Position numbers and translations under genes: made by a program. The notes under the pieces were generated by a model, which searched no databases, was not told the DNA's origin, and saw only the letters and a program-made list of their open reading frames with translations. From Ophioderma brevispina (Eukaryota; Echinodermata; Ophiuroidea; Amphilepidida; Ophiodermatidae), in NCBI GenBank assembly GCA_023653785.1, contig JAMKCH010084907.1, forward strand, positions 23,440 through 87,439: a DNA stretch of 64,000 nucleotides, given 5' to 3'. Below are positions 1-12,519 of this stretch, in pieces (position 1 is the first letter of the stretch; each line of letters opens with the position of its first letter).

Positions 1-190
1 ATATGGTTTCGGTCATAACTCGCCAATTGGTCGCAATCATAACTCGCCCATTGGTCCCAACATTAACTCGCCGATCTGGCCTAACAGTAACTCGCGCCAT
101 TGGTCCCAACAGTAACTCGCCCAATTGGCCTAAAGTAACTCACAAACCATTGTCGAACAGTACTCGCCCATGGCCACCCTAACTCTGCCC
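1..190. repeat. Degenerate tandem repeat (about 25-32 bp unit)
   Basis: The motif pair 'taactcgccca' and 'attggtcccaacag' recurs about six to seven times with small indels. The array begins at or before the window edge. Short ORFs crossing it are not credible genes. Confidence 0.8.
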
Positions 191-1222
191 ATAACTCCCG
201 CCCGCATACGTCACCGACTAACCATTCCCGTAGTTTGTCGTGGCTTTTCACTGAGTGTAAGTGTGTTCCTATCATAAACTTGGAATAGCTGCATTAGCTG
301 CACTGAATATGAGCAGGGGTGGATCCACGGAATCTTATAGAGGGGCGGCCAGTTAAGTCTTCATGCCAACACATTTTTTTACAGTCGTTAAAATTCTAAA
401 GAGTGAGGTGGGGGTGACCTGAAATAAAACAGCCCAACACCAACACATTATATACATTCTCATCACCACTTAATGCTGTAGCAGCAGCAAAACCTGGCCA
501 CAAAAAGCCATGTCCGGGCCCTGGGCGTCTGCAAAAATAGGGGGTGTCATGCCGGGGGTTCCCTTAAAAATCAATCCGCTCCTGGTTAGTTGTGTTCCAA
601 CAACAAAACTTGGAAAACTTGGCCAGTGCCCGTAGTGGTCTATAAACTGAATGGGTGAGTGCCTTAATACCATTAAACTTGGAATGGAGCTATCCTGAAT
701 GTGAAGTGTGTTCCATGAAACTTAGAATGGAAGGCAGTGGTTGTGGTTTCAAGTGGCTGCATGAATGCAGACATGATGTAAATTCTACATGAAATTTATA
801 ATGAAAAAGTTGTGGTTGTAGCATCTGTACTGAATGTGAGCGTATTCTTAATGTGAAACTTGGGAGTGGAGGTAATGCTTGAGATTATACTTGACCTTCC
901 TAAACCAGTAGGGGCCATTGAATTGCATTAAAAATGATGGCAAACATTTTGTTGGGACACCCTGTAATCCAATCATATTGTGAAATCTGCCTTAATTTGT
1001 CACTATCTATCCCAATCATCTTTAGAATGAGTCACACATATATGAATACTGAATATTGTAACTTAAGCAAGTTAACAATGACAGGATGCGGCTTGGTTAG
1101 GGATGTGCCTCTAGCTGTGCCGGCTAACACGGGTCAAAACATAACCCCAAATTAACACAGCTATCATCTTGTAAAACATTTGAATGTGACATGCTTATGT
1201 GTGCATTATAAATATTGTCTCA
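191..1222. other. Intergenic, no gene seen
   Basis: AT-rich sequence with only short ORFs. A lone mariner-like terminal motif (gggacaccctgta) lies near 953-965, like the ends of the element at 41296. Nothing else supportable. Confidence 0.5.
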
Positions 1223-1574
1223 ATTAACTTTACGGTCCATGTCCCGGTCGCTAATAGCCTTGTCCCAGGGATCCCAGATTTTCCCGGAAAAAGTTGTTCA
1301 TATGGTATCAGAGAAAGCCTACTATTTTTCTCATTTAACCCTGTAAAATTTAGGGCTAAGGATGTTTTGTGGTTTGGATGTTAATGGCAAAGTGCCCCCT
1401 TTTGGTTGACCAATAATTACTTTTACACAGTACTCTATGGGGATTGTAAAATCACATTTAGCTCTTAATCAAAACGGGTTGAGATATTGGTTGAAACTTT
1501 ACGGAGGTTTGGGGTGAAGGTCCTTCATATCAAGATGAAAAAACTTTTAGACTTAAATCGGGTCTCCCCTTTAA
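1223..1574 (+). mobile_element. TTAA-flanked MITE, family 1, copy 1
   Basis: About 350 bp bounded by TTAA at both ends. The left end resembles 'ggtccatgtcccggtcgcta' and the right end is the complement of an 'aaagggg..cccgattta' terminus, so the ends are imperfect inverted repeats. The body matches copies at 7532, 12189, 13178, 24042 and 52585. It has no coding capacity, so it is a non-autonomous DNA transposon. TTAA target sites are known for piggyBac and Kolobok superfamilies; the assignment is inference. Confidence 0.75.
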
Positions 1575-2097
1575 GCAGCTGACAATGACAGGCTGCAGCG
1601 TAGGTAGGGTGTGCTGCCACAGGTCAATCTTAACCCAAAATTAGAAGCGATTATATTGTAAAAACACCACAATTTTTTTGGCAATAATGTTGTAACCATA
1701 GCCATCGTTTGAATGTGACATTACAGTGTGTGTGCATTATAATAGCGTATTTACAACCTGACTTACAGTGGTTGAAGATGACATGTAGACACAGGATGTA
1801 AGTTTTTCAGACATGCCCCTGATTCAGCCCTCGTGTTGCTCCAAATTTCCGCAATTTATTTATTTTCAGCCCGTTTTGGAGGCTTTAGCTTAAATTCACA
1901 CACTTTTTTCAAGCCATTCAGGCTTTACTCTTCAGGCCCGTCTTCATCCCTGTAGACAGCATACATGATCTCGGTCGCCTCGGGCCTGGCAGTAGTGACC
2001 TGAACATTATCTAGGTACGTGGACTTATAGTGTCAAGGTCAGGCCAGTGGATTTAGATTCTCCAGAAACAGAAAAGCTGCCATCGAGATAATTACAT
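1575..2097. other. Intergenic, no gene seen
   Basis: No ORF, RNA gene or recognisable repeat that I can support. Confidence 0.4.
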
Positions 2098-2276
2098 TTA
2101 AGAATAAAGGTGTGATTTTTGGAACGGTTACTCGTTTTGCGACAGATTGAAGCCAAGGCAATATTGGTTTATTTTTAAGTGGACGAACAGGGGCAAAACC
2201 AATGATAGTGCCGACGTTTCAATTATCCTAAAGAGAGTCCAGTTTCAAATACAACACCCTTTCTTTTCATTCGTAA
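2098..2276. mobile_element. MITE, family 4 (degenerate copy)
   Basis: Ends read 'aagaataaaggtgtgatttt' and, inverted, 'aaagagagtccagtttcaaa..accctttctttt'. The same structure and internal text ('gccaaggc', 'ttaagtgga') occur in a better preserved copy at 49743-49907. It is non-coding. Confidence 0.6.
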
Positions 2277-4304
2277 GCAGATATTTCTAATTCAAGATCA
2301 TTTTTAAAGTCATACTTTAAGATCACTTTAATTGGGTTAATATAATCAGCAAAAGTCTTGAATTTAAGATCATTTTAATGAGGTTCACAATCTTTCACTT
2401 AAGTCAGACTTTCAGCAGGGGCATAACAGGGGTCACTTGTCACTTGACAGAGGGGGAAAATTTGCAGGTTTGAGGCAAAATTTCCCGGTTGGACCTGGGA
2501 GAGATTTTAAGGCAGATTTTCCTGGTTTGAAGGAAAATTTCCCAGTGAGCACAAAAAAGGGCTGATTTAGCATGAGTTTAAGCTTTTTTTCCCCTGTCAA
2601 AAGCCCGTTGGGGTTGCACCTGACCCCACCCCCACCACCACCCACCTGTTCACTGCTTTCCAGATCATTTTATAAGGTTCACATCATTCACTAATCATTC
2701 CTCTAGAATAAGGAAAGGTTGTTGGCCATCATCTACCTTTAATCCTTACCCTCTTCACCAATAAAAACCGTTTGTTAGCATGTACAACATCGCCACTCTC
2801 TCACAACCCCCCAAATAATTGTGGCATGTCCTCCATTATGTACTTTCTCCTACTTTCAGGCAGGCACCCCACAGAGATCAAATGTTATCATGTCCGCTGC
2901 TAAGTTCCCCACCTTAGAAGACACATCAGGTTTACATTGTTAATCATTTAGCCAAGAGGCAGCTATGCTCCATGATACGCCTTCTTGCTCAATCCTGTCC
3001 TTACATATCTGTCTTAGCTCTGCCCTTACTGTCATATGGCAGGTCAACTCCTAACACTAGACTCCATGGCTGCCATCGCTACAGGGGTAAAATCCTGTCA
3101 ACGGGACGTTTTCTAAATAAAGTAAAATTCGTTCTTGAGAGCGAAAGAAAAGGAGATCACGTTGAAAATTCGTATTGGAAAACACTCGTTCTGTTGCTAC
3201 ACCATTTCAGTTAATTTCTAGGTTTTAAAACATTACAGACAAGTAATGGAACTGTTAGTTGGTGAGATATTTATCAAGTATGTCCGAAATACTTCTCAGA
3301 AAATACCAAATATGGGGCATAGCTTCTGCACATATAAGCCCGCACCCAGAAGGTGTAATGATCGCAAATTAACATCTTTATGATTTCTGATCTGAGTGTG
3401 TTCAGATGAGGCCCTTTTTTCCTGTTTAAACAGTGGTCAATCTGAATTTCAATTGCCTGTTAACTCACGTACAATTTGCACTGCGAGGTTTGATGTCGCT
3501 GGCTCGCGGGCTGTTTATAGTGCGTAGGGAATGGTACGGATTCCTGTAGCCGCAAGTCACTGTTTTGGATGTCATTATCACTTATATTGTAAAAACAGGG
3601 TGTAATGTTTAGTGTAATTGACCAAAGAATATCTGAAGTTTCTTGAACCTGATTTAACCTACAGTTTGTCTCTAGTATAATTAACCCTATCTCCAAGTTA
3701 GTTTTTTTTTACCCTGTGTTCATTTCAACAGTTCAAGTTGATCAATCGTAATATAAAGTTATGTTTCTTAAACCTGATTTAATCAGTGGTTCATCTCTAC
3801 ATCTCCATATTTTACAACTTAAAGGCACTATTAGTGATTTACTAAAGTATAAACTCGAAAAAATCATCAAAAATCGGATTTTTGCATGTATGTAACAAGT
3901 ACGAGTACCCTAACATACCCTGCAAATGATAAGACCAGAATCAGCCTAATAAGCACAAAATCAGATATTTTTGTTCTTACTGTCTGTTCGGACACTTGCT
4001 TCAACACATAATTGAATGGAGAGTCATATCTTTGAACAATGCCATTTTCTTCCTTTTCTGGCAACTATTCAGTTGAAAAAAATAACTTTGAGAAATCTAC
4101 AGACTTGTCCTTCAATTTAAGCTATTCCTGTAAATTTCAAATATTTTGACTCATTCGGGTGAATCACTGATAGTGTCGTTAAGTAATAGTTAGCTTTAGC
4201 AAGCCGGTATTCAAAATTTGACATTATAAGGATGGTATTTATTTTCCATGTTATAAGCATGTACCCAGTGTTCCTCTTTTAATTTTGACTCTAATGTTGT
4301 GTCT
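2277..4304. other. Intergenic, no gene seen
   Basis: Short ORFs only. Around 2440-2645 the text alternates 'ttcccggtt' and 'ttcccagt' with C-rich runs, which is low-complexity rather than coding. The ORF at 2972-3214 has no recognisable motif or splice context. Confidence 0.4.
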
Positions 4305-4440
4305 GAATGGAGGGCAAGGTGGCTAAGCGGTCTAATGTACTGAACCATCGGCAGGATATAAGATTGACCGGGCGGACCCTGGTTCAAGCCCCACAAGAGT
4401 TTGGTGTCTTGGTCATACTCAAATAGTTCCTAAAAGGTTG
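4305..4440 (+). mobile_element. tRNA-derived SINE head
   Basis: Contains a pol III A box-like stretch (tggctaagcggtc, typical of leucine/serine tRNAs) at about 4319 and a B box (ggttcaagcccc) at about 4381, about 60 bp apart. The acceptor arms do not pair convincingly, so this is a SINE or tRNA relic and not a functional tRNA. Confidence 0.6.
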
Positions 4441-5111
4441 GAAATTACATAATCACGCAGCATTGATCCTGATTCTGAATGGATAGTTGTCAGAATAAGC
4501 AAGTCTGTACAGTGTTAGTGATGAAACAAACAGCCAGACAATGTAGGTGCTATCTACAGTAGATAGCTGTTGCCAAATTTCATCTGATCTAATTTAGCAC
4601 TTTGTTTACATTTTCAAATATTATTTTTTGTTTTTCCAAAATGCGCTCGCGTAAAAGTACATTAAAACACTCGCACGCTTCATTACGCAGCAAAAATTCA
4701 CCACGCGATATTATGCTGCGCCTTGCGCCTGACGGCGTGAAATGTGCATAAATTCCCACCATTAAGACCATGTGGTTTTTGTGACTTTAAATGGTCAAAT
4801 AGCTGTTTTAAATTGGCAAAAAAATACAGCTCAGGATTGTCTGCAGTGGATAACCTTTATTGGTAACGATAGAACACAGGTTGGTGTTTAAAATGGTGCA
4901 AAAATCAGAAATTTGTGTAAAAACAAAAGCACTAGGGTTGACACTGCCCTTAAGGCAGGAAGACACATAGGGATCACTTTGTCCACTGTTGATGTCTGTT
5001 GTTGTGAAAAAGGGGTTATCATTTGCCTGTAATATCCGCATACTTAGATGGATAAACCAAACTTGCGTCAGAGGTGCAACATGGCACCCCCATTTGTTGA
5101 TGATGGAGGTC
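4441..5111. other. Intergenic, no gene seen
   Basis: Short ORFs only, none with recognisable similarity. Confidence 0.4.
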
Positions 5112-5220
5112 CAAAGGTCACATACCAAGGTCAAAGGTCACATACCAAGGTCAAAGGTCACATACCAAGGTCAAAGGTCACATACCAAGGTCAAAGGTCA
5201 CATACCAAGGTCAAAGGTCA
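5112..5220 (+). repeat. 20-bp minisatellite with DR1 motifs
   Basis: The 20-bp unit caaaggtcacataccaaggt repeats about 5.5 times almost without change. Each junction creates AGGTCAAAGGTCA, a perfect direct repeat of the nuclear-receptor half-site AGGTCA with one-base spacing (DR1). These lie at 5128, 5148, 5168, 5188 and 5208. ORFs through the array are only a readout of the repeat. Confidence 0.95.
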
Positions 5221-5269
5221 TGTGAAGTCAAGTTTGTAAAATCGACTGAAAAAATGTTAAAATGATTCA

Positions 5270-5430
5270 ATGAACGTTGAAGTTAAATTGGAACCAAACT
5301 TGAGTCATAGGTGCAAAATGGGATCTCTCATTTGTTTATGAGATCAAAGGTCACATATTTAGGTCAAAGGTCATATGAGCCCTATCATTCACAAACCGCG
5401 ACGGCAGGCGACACAAGTGGTCCGAGGACC
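5270..5430 (+). repeat. Dispersed repeat carrying a further DR1
   Basis: Contains AGGTCAAAGGTCA at 5361-5373 followed by 'atcattcacaaaccg.gacggcaggcgacac'. The same text occurs at 50870-50935. It appears to be the source of the minisatellite just upstream. Confidence 0.65.
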
Positions 5431-6574
5431 AATTTATTTTTCAATTTACGACTAGTGAATGCTTTTTCATTTTATAACTAGTGAACTTTTTTATGATTAA
5501 TGAACTTTATGAGTAGTGAATCTTATGTCTAAGGAGTTTGACCCGTGACACCAATGCACTAATCATGACGTGACATAACAGTTATTCCAAATGAATTCTT
5601 CTTTTTGGTATCTTTTGATATGATGTATCACATATCATAATTTTGTATAACTTATAACATTTACTATATAATATAACTTTTAACTTATTATGGTAACATT
5701 AGAATCAGTCGATTCTTTGTACACTTCAGCCATGATCGGCCTTGAACTGGCAACTGTGTTAACAGGAAGTGTTACACAACTTATGATATCATTGTTAAAT
5801 AATAAGTTAGTTGCCACTCAGAGATGTCAGTGTATAGCTGTCTGTGCTAAAAAAATTGTTGCCCATGCAGAGTGTGAACATACAACATATAGGCACCGAT
5901 GCAGAATGGAAATAATGCTTATTTTTGATGAACATGCACAAATTGACACGCTTAGGAGAAATATGGACTTTATTGAATGATTAATTTCATATTAATTGGT
6001 GAGTAACCATATATGAGGACCAATAAATACAATGCTTCAATTACTCTTTTAAACCTAAAAGTAAAGCATTCTTATGGGCTTCCTTAATTCCAGCATAGTC
6101 TCAGCTCTCCACTGTCCATTAATTACTCACCAAAATGCCTATCGTATAGCACCTGCTGCTACTTAATTGCATTCTATATTTGCATTATGTAAAAAGTGCA
6201 CACTGGGGATTACTAATGGTGTAATCCAAGTCTAGTGAAGATAGCAAAGTGGAAATTGGAGATTGCAGGACTGAAACCTGTTACCATCGGCCCTCGTCTT
6301 CAAGATGAAATATGTGACCGTTATTTAATATGCGATACCTTGTGGTAGTCGGACTCCAGATGCTAAGGTCCAGCTTTCTCACTTTTTTTCATTCAAAAAT
6401 GTTTTGGAGCATTTTCTGTTCTCTTATTACACTTTAAATCAGAATGAGAAGAGGAGATTTTTGGAGCGTAAACATGTCTGCAGTATGTTCGGATTAAAAA
6501 TGGAAGATAACCGTGTTCCTTGCCAGATGAATTCCGTACAGTATTGTCATAAGTAATTTTGAAGAAAACAAGCT
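5431..6574. other. Intergenic, no gene seen
   Basis: Includes a 96-codon ORF (5690-5980). It has no recognisable motif, no splice context and an AT-rich composition like its surroundings, so I do not call it a gene. Confidence 0.4.
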
Positions 6575-6799
6575 CTATACTTTGTTCATCACCTAATAGG
6601 CAAAAATTATTCGGCTTTTGTTATCCGCGCATGCAAGTAATTCCGTTTTACATGTGCGCCTCTTGCCATAAGCGTGCGCTGCGTGTACATCATGCACTGT
6701 GCCTGCTGCGGTAGTGTTGTTTGCAGTTGTGCCCGTACTATTCATATCAAATTGGCAGTGTGAAGAGTCTTTGCCTATTTGGTGATGAACAAAGTATAG
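6575..6799. mobile_element. MITE with about 30-bp terminal inverted repeats
   Basis: The left end ctatactttgttcatcacc is mirrored by the right end ggtgatgaacaaagtatag. Homology continues inward through 'taggcaaa', about 28-30 bp with one mismatch. A solitary related end (gaacaaagtatag) lies near 6888. The 225-bp body is non-coding and CpG-richer than its flanks. Confidence 0.75.
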
Positions 6800-7119
6800 T
6801 TTAAGTGTATTACTGATTAAATTGTTTGGTGACATTTGCTGTTTGTAATGACACCACAGTGTTTCTTCTTGGTTCTCTTCCTATCTTGAACAAAGTATAG
6901 GCTTATGCTCTGTCCCTTTGAGGTAGTTTCCCCAATGACTGGTCCATGGCAGTTGTAAATACTGTCAAGGTATTCCTCCTTATAAATTTTGTATGTGTCC
7001 AGGGTGCTTAATGATCATATTGAAACACAAGTAAAACCTGTTGTTTTCAGCTCCTTCTCCTAGGTGCAGAATGTATTCCTTTAGTCATATGACATTGTCA
7101 GACATTTTAACAAAAGTGT

Positions 7120-7345
7120 TTCAGTTTTGTTTCTTTAGAAATGGGAAAAAAATCTGAAAACAGGAAGTAATTGTCAGTGTTATTGGCCAAGGTTCATATG
7201 CTTATTTTGAATCAATTGTGTAAAAATTGTAAGTTTTGTGTCTTTAGAAATGGGAAAATGAATCCAAAAACAGGAAGTAATTTTCAGTGTTATTGGCCAT
7301 TAAATTAGGTTCGGTACGCTTATTTTGAATCAATTGTGCAATTGT
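7120..7345 (+). repeat. Tandem duplication of about 110 bp
   Basis: Two adjacent copies share 'tttctttagaaatgggaaaa', 'aacaggaagtaatt.tcagtg' and 'gcttattttgaatcaattgt'. They differ by scattered substitutions. Confidence 0.8.
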
Positions 7346-7531
7346 GTTAATCCTGGTTCAATTTTATTTGAATTACTTTTGTGTATTTAGGATACATTAT
7401 AATTCACCACAATCAATTGTAATATTTATAACTCCTACTTGTACCAGTGCTGTTATAATTACTGCATATATTTCAAAATCATCAGATGGCGTGGGCGATG
7501 TATTTCAAATATAACAATCAATAGGATGTTT

Positions 7532-7889
7532 TTAAAAGGCCATGGCCTGATTACTAATAGCCTTGTCCCCAGAACCCCAGATTTTTCCGGAAGTGGTCAA
7601 AATTTTTGGTTTTAGCAGAAAGCTATATACTATTCTCCTTTACCCTGTGAAATCTTAGGGCTAAAAGATGTTTCATTTGGATGATATTATGAGCGAAAAT
7701 GTGCCTCATTTTGGTCGATCAATATTAATTTTACACAGAACTCTAGGGGCTTACAAAATCACATATTTAGCTCTCACATCAAAATGGATTGAAATATCAG
7801 TGCAAAACTCTACAGATGGAGATTTGGGGTCAAGGTCAATCAATCAAGTAGAAAATTTTATATACATAAATTGGGCCATCCCCCTTTAA
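7532..7889 (+). mobile_element. TTAA-flanked MITE, family 1, copy 2
   Basis: Bounded by TTAA. Starts ttaaaaggccatggcctgat and ends in gggccatccccctttaa. The internal ORF (7668-7889) is a by-product of the repeat; the same reading occurs in the copy at 52719. Confidence 0.8.
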
Positions 7890-8003
7890 ACTTCCTTTGT
7901 CGTTTTGTCTCATGAAAAATACTCTTCTGCAAGACTGTGAAAATCATTATCTAGAACCATGGCTCGAAAAAGTGGGGAATTGGGAAGCTCCTTGCCAGGA
8001 AAG

Positions 8004-8062
8004 TTGGCCATTTGGAGGAAACTTGGCCATTTGGAGGGAAACTTGGCCATTTGGAGGGAAAA
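8004..8062 (+). repeat. 20-bp tandem repeat, three copies
   Basis: The unit cttggccatttggagggaaa is repeated three times, the first copy with a few changes. Confidence 0.85.
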
Positions 8063-8922
8063 TTTTATACACTAAGATATAGTGGGAAATCTGTGAGAAA
8101 TGCGGCTATCTTCCCGGGAAATTTACATTTTTTTTCAACCCCTGTTTAGAACTTAAACTTTTTGTCCAACCTGCCAAACATGAGAATAAATTCTTGCACA
8201 TGGGAGATATGCAAGACGCAACCAATCCCATAAACCATTGCAACTTACCTATATTCTACTATATGCATACAGTACTTGGGTCAACCATTTCCAACCTGAT
8301 AGATTCTGTATAGGTTATAACACACAGATTTTTGAGATAGCTTCCCCAATGGCTGCAGGTAATTTGGGATGCCAAAAAACTACTGACCTAAGACTAGGCT
8401 TGTTTGGACTCATTTGAATGCATTTCTAATGCTCATTCCAAATATGGCCATGAAATTCATAATTTTGAATATTTTGAAAAAAATTTAATTTTTTGAAGAA
8501 AATTTAATTTTTTGAACTCTGAGTCTGAGGAAACTAGTCTTCTGGAGGTCTACAAGGGTTAAGATATTAAGTCATGTGACCTCAACAGGAAGCCATTTCC
8601 AATAATATTGCAGTATGGGATTCCAAACCTCCTCTGCATAAGAATGGTCAAACAAACTCCAGGCAGTTGGAATTTGATGCTTGAGGACAGTTTGCTTTTT
8701 CCATTCTTTCTATTCTGTGCTCACAGTACGTGGTATTTATCAACCAGTCTTTCACTAACACACTCAGCAAACATGATGTGAGCTTTAAGTCCACTCTGTT
8801 ACAAATTGTTCCCCTTGTTGCGCCGTTGCAGATCGTTCTCGTTGTTGTGCATCAAAACAGAATACTTGACTAAATAAATTGCGCCACAAAAGCAGTTTGT
8901 GTTTGAGTTTGTAATTTCAAAA
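8063..8922. other. Intergenic, no gene seen
   Basis: AT-rich, with a short duplicated phrase (aatttaattttttgaa) near 8485-8515. No gene supportable. Confidence 0.4.
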
Positions 8923-9165
8923 TCAAGACCCAACTCTCCGAGGACTTGTCACCAAGTCTACTGCTTTCAAAAGCTGAACATTACAAGCAAAGGGTACAGT
9001 CTTGACCCCAAGTCTACGGTGTCTCCTCTGGGACTGTTCAGATTTCTTTCCAGCATAGAGCCCCTGAAAAAATCCTCTCCTATTACAGTTCAGGAAAAAT
9101 GTGGTGGTGTACTCTGGCTTCTGAAAACCCTTAGCCTTCTCAACTTCTTCAATTCTCCAACCTGT
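8923..9165 (-). other. Orphan exon-like ORF, unidentified
   Basis: Read on the - strand, an AG acceptor-like 'gtgtatacag' precedes about 78 open codons ending in TGA at 8923. The predicted peptide is balanced and basic, with the stretch RRGFFQGLYAGKKSEQSQRR. I do not recognise the family. The opposite strand is also open over 99 codons, which weakens the call. It could be a terminal exon, a decayed transposon ORF or chance. Confidence 0.22.
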
Positions 9166-9639
9166 ATACACAGTCTGTGTTTTCTTAGTACTGTTTAATA
9201 AATTTCTGATCTAAACCACTAACGATTTTGAGTTCGTTGCACCTACTATGGAAAATTAACCTATTTTTACTGTTGTTTGCAGTGAACATGAATTAAGCGG
9301 TTAGGTAAATGTTGATAGATTAACTTGACACACTTTGTAGAGCAAACAGGTTTGGTACCATATTGCTTAAAGTGTTATGCATTATCTTTCCCGAGTGCCT
9401 GTTGCCAACTGGGGAGAGAGGAGGGTATTCCGTAAGACACTGCAAACTTTTCTATGGAGGATGCTCGCAGATGATGATGATGACAGTGGCATTGGCAGGT
9501 GTAATTTCTTAAAGTTCAGTGACCTCTCTCTCCCTCTCTGTGTAGAAGTGACCATTGGTTTGTGGATATTGTTAACGATAACCAAGATTGCGTCAGGTGA
9601 GGTTTAGAGTTAAGATGTGTAAGTTGGTCACTTATCATT

Positions 9640-9860
9640 GGGAGTTTGTGAAGTGGGTGGTTGCTCATCTTTCACCGATGCGATGTGTGCACTGTGCAGG
9701 GTTCGATTCCTCACGAATCCAGTGTATTACATGAATTTGGTTGCATGCCTGTCCTTGGTTTTCTCTGAGAACATCAGTTTTTCTCCTGCATCTAAAATTG
9801 TATTTCTTCGCATAAATTTTGTCATTCTGGATTTACTTTGTTGTGTTGTAGCAATTGTTA
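9640..9860 (+). mobile_element. tRNA-derived SINE-like repeat
   Basis: A B box (gggttcgattcc) lies near 9700, preceded by a degenerate tRNA-like head ('tgggtggttgctcatctttca'). It is followed by the body phrase 'ttggttttctctgag..cagtttttctcc', reminiscent of widespread metazoan SINE bodies. The A box is poor, so the copy is old. Confidence 0.5.
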
Positions 9861-12188
9861 GGTGCTCCACAGTGTTTCCCTGAGCAATATGGTGGATATT
9901 TTATGCATTATAAGAATGAAATATTATTTTTCCACTAAAAGAGTGTATTTTGGGCAATTTCTTTTTGCAATTTCCACCAACAACACCAATTGTTGTCTTA
10001 GTATGTTTACTTTATTTTGTATGGAATATATTTTTGCATGTATTTTTGTGCATACACCATCATAATTGGTGTATGCTGCTGTTGTAAAAGCGTAAGTTCA
10101 AATAAATAAAAATAAACTAATCCAGTCAAGCAGCTAATGTTTTTCTTTTCAATGAACAAAAACTTACTGAAAGTGGTATAAGCATAATTGATCTGCATGT
10201 TTTGAAATGATCATTTATATTTGGGGTTTTTTTGCCAAAAAGTGAAATAGGTGACCTTTTTGAGGTAAAATCTTGGTGAAATTTGTTTCTTTTTCTCCAG
10301 GACTTACACATTGGTTTAAACTTGGATTTGTTCATTTGTTTTAATTCTGTGAGCTAGTGAGCTATTTTTGTGTGTATTTTTTATTTGTTTTATGTTTTTC
10401 CTGTATTCTTTTCTGGATGAATGTGCACATGTTCCAAAGGTAAATCTTCTTGGTGCTCTCACTCAGTACTTTGATTTATATCAAGATTTCCTTGTGAATA
10501 TTTTCCCACAAGAAGATGCGAGTGCTGTTTGCTGACGGTCACAGCGATAAAAAAAATTAGCATGGAAATTGAAAACTAGCCTGTAATTTGCGAGTGTGAA
10601 GAACAAGTCATGAACCGCTTTGAACCACTACTTTGTGTTCCCAAAATAATTTTATAAAATTATTTGATAAAATTGATTAAATTACGTTATCTAGGAAACA
10701 GTATACCGTTGGACCATGAAACCCACACTCACTTCTATCATAACACAATTAGCACCTTTGCTGCTGAATTTGATTCAGTGTTTCTAGTAATTTTTTTCTG
10801 GTGTAGCATATGTTTTAAATCTGTAATTAATCTTACATGAAAGAGATGTAATATCCTTACTGGTGAAATCTTAATAGTTGTTTGTCTTATAAAAAGGCTT
10901 AATGGGTGTCTGAACCAGAGTAAAATATTGACTGCGTTTTCAGAAATGATTGAATTATCGAAACCGTCGATGCAGACATTGATTGGCGCATAGCAAGGGA
11001 CCTCTTACTTACGCACCAGCAGTTGAATCATCTCACAATTTCCAAGACTAATGTATCAGAAATGATATTGTTTTCACTGATTTTATGAATAAACCCACTG
11101 AAATCGGAGTCGGGTGTCGAGTGCTGAGCCTGGCAAACCAGGACACTGAATACTGACAATGTCAAAAAGTTGTCCGCGCCAATATCCACTTATTAAATGC
11201 ATGTCGGGAGTAGTCGTCTGAAAATCGACGCTGCGAAAATGTCACTTTTGAAAACGGATCCCGCGGAGGGCCGGCTAGCTTGTGTTTGCTGGAAAATTAT
11301 AACATTGTGGCTAAAGTGTACACAGGCGGAGTGTGGAGGAAGAAGAGTGGATGCGTTTTTAAGTTGTGAATAACTGCCTCGGGGGTAAAAATTCTTGCAA
11401 ACTAGAAATATATTTGCTGGTTCTTGAATGTTTCTATTGAGTAAACCTTCACCATGAACAACTGAGAACCAAACACCCAACCCTTTCAAGGGATTATGCA
11501 TGCCATATGCAATGCCTGTGAAAAATTTAATCGCATATTTGTTCATTTTCAAGATGTTTCTTTTGATTGACTCAAGTCATTCAGCAGACTGGAGGATAGA
11601 AGTGGTGATTTGGAATGGATTCCAGAACCAAAATATCAACAAGAGTGTTTGTTTGGACAGAGCAAGAGCTAATGGTTGGCTTCTCCATGTGCTACTTAAC
11701 AGTTTGATTTTGGTGTTTTGGTGGCGATTCTAACCGCAGGTGAAAAATCACCAGCTGCTTTTAACTTCAAGTATTTGTTATTTTTACAATAAAATGTTCT
11801 CCCTTAGCACTCAGTGGTGTAAATTCATAAATAGTATTGATTGAGAGAGGGGAACCAACAGGAATGACCTGGGTGTCCTTGTTTCTGACACTGTGATGAA
11901 ATTGCACATTTTATCCTATTTTAAAAACACCATTACTCAAGGAACTTTGAAATCAACTAACGAGTAGATTTTCGTCGAGATGAAGAGGTTGTTGCGCAGG
12001 CAGGGACAGTCGAGCCAATTTCTGCACTGCTATGAGAGGGCTTGCAAAAGGGAATGCGACCAAATGGTTCGTCCCAAGGTGTTATTTGAGTGGCAAAATG
12101 TAAACTTGCCCCACAATGCTGCCTAACAAACCATCAGATATTAACTCCCTGCAAATGAAAAAGCCAGTGAATTTCAAACATTGATCAT
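9861..12188. other. Intergenic, no gene seen
   Basis: AT-rich with scattered short ORFs, the longest being 119 codons at 11193-11552 on the - strand. None shows recognisable motifs, and I find no splice-bounded coding block. Confidence 0.4.
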
Positions 12189-12519
12189 TTAAAGGGGGAT
12201 GGTCCGATTTAAGGATATGAAGTTTTCATCTTGATAGATTAGCCTTTACTCCAAACCCCCATCTGTAAAGTTTCGCGCTGATATTTCAATCCGTTTTGAT
12301 GTGAGAGCTAAAAACGTGATTTTGTAAGCCCCATGGAGTACTGTATAAAATTAATATTGGTCAACCAAAATGCGGCACATTTTCGCTTATAACTTCCAAA
12401 CTAAACATCCTTTGGCTCAAAGATTTCACAGGGTAAATGAGAAAAATATTATCTTTCTTCTGATAACATCTGGGGCTTCTGGGGACGAGGCTATTAGCGA
12501 TCGGGCCATGGACCTTTAA
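12189..12519 (-). mobile_element. TTAA-flanked MITE, family 1, copy 3
   Basis: Begins ttaaagggggatggtccgat and ends atcgggccatggacctttaa, so it is inverted relative to the copy at 7532. The TTAA ends are intact. It lies in the first unit of a roughly 1-kb tandem duplication. Confidence 0.85.

Noticed and set aside
4989..5239. Repetitive proteins read through the 20-bp minisatellite (two overlapping ORFs)
   Set aside because: A 20-bp unit is not a multiple of three and the peptides merely restate the repeat. No splice or promoter context.
5690..5980. 96-codon ORF as a small protein gene
   Set aside because: No motif, no exon signals, and composition indistinguishable from its surroundings.
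7668..7889. 73-codon ORF as a gene
   Set aside because: It lies wholly inside a family 1 MITE, and a matching reading occurs in the copy at 52719.
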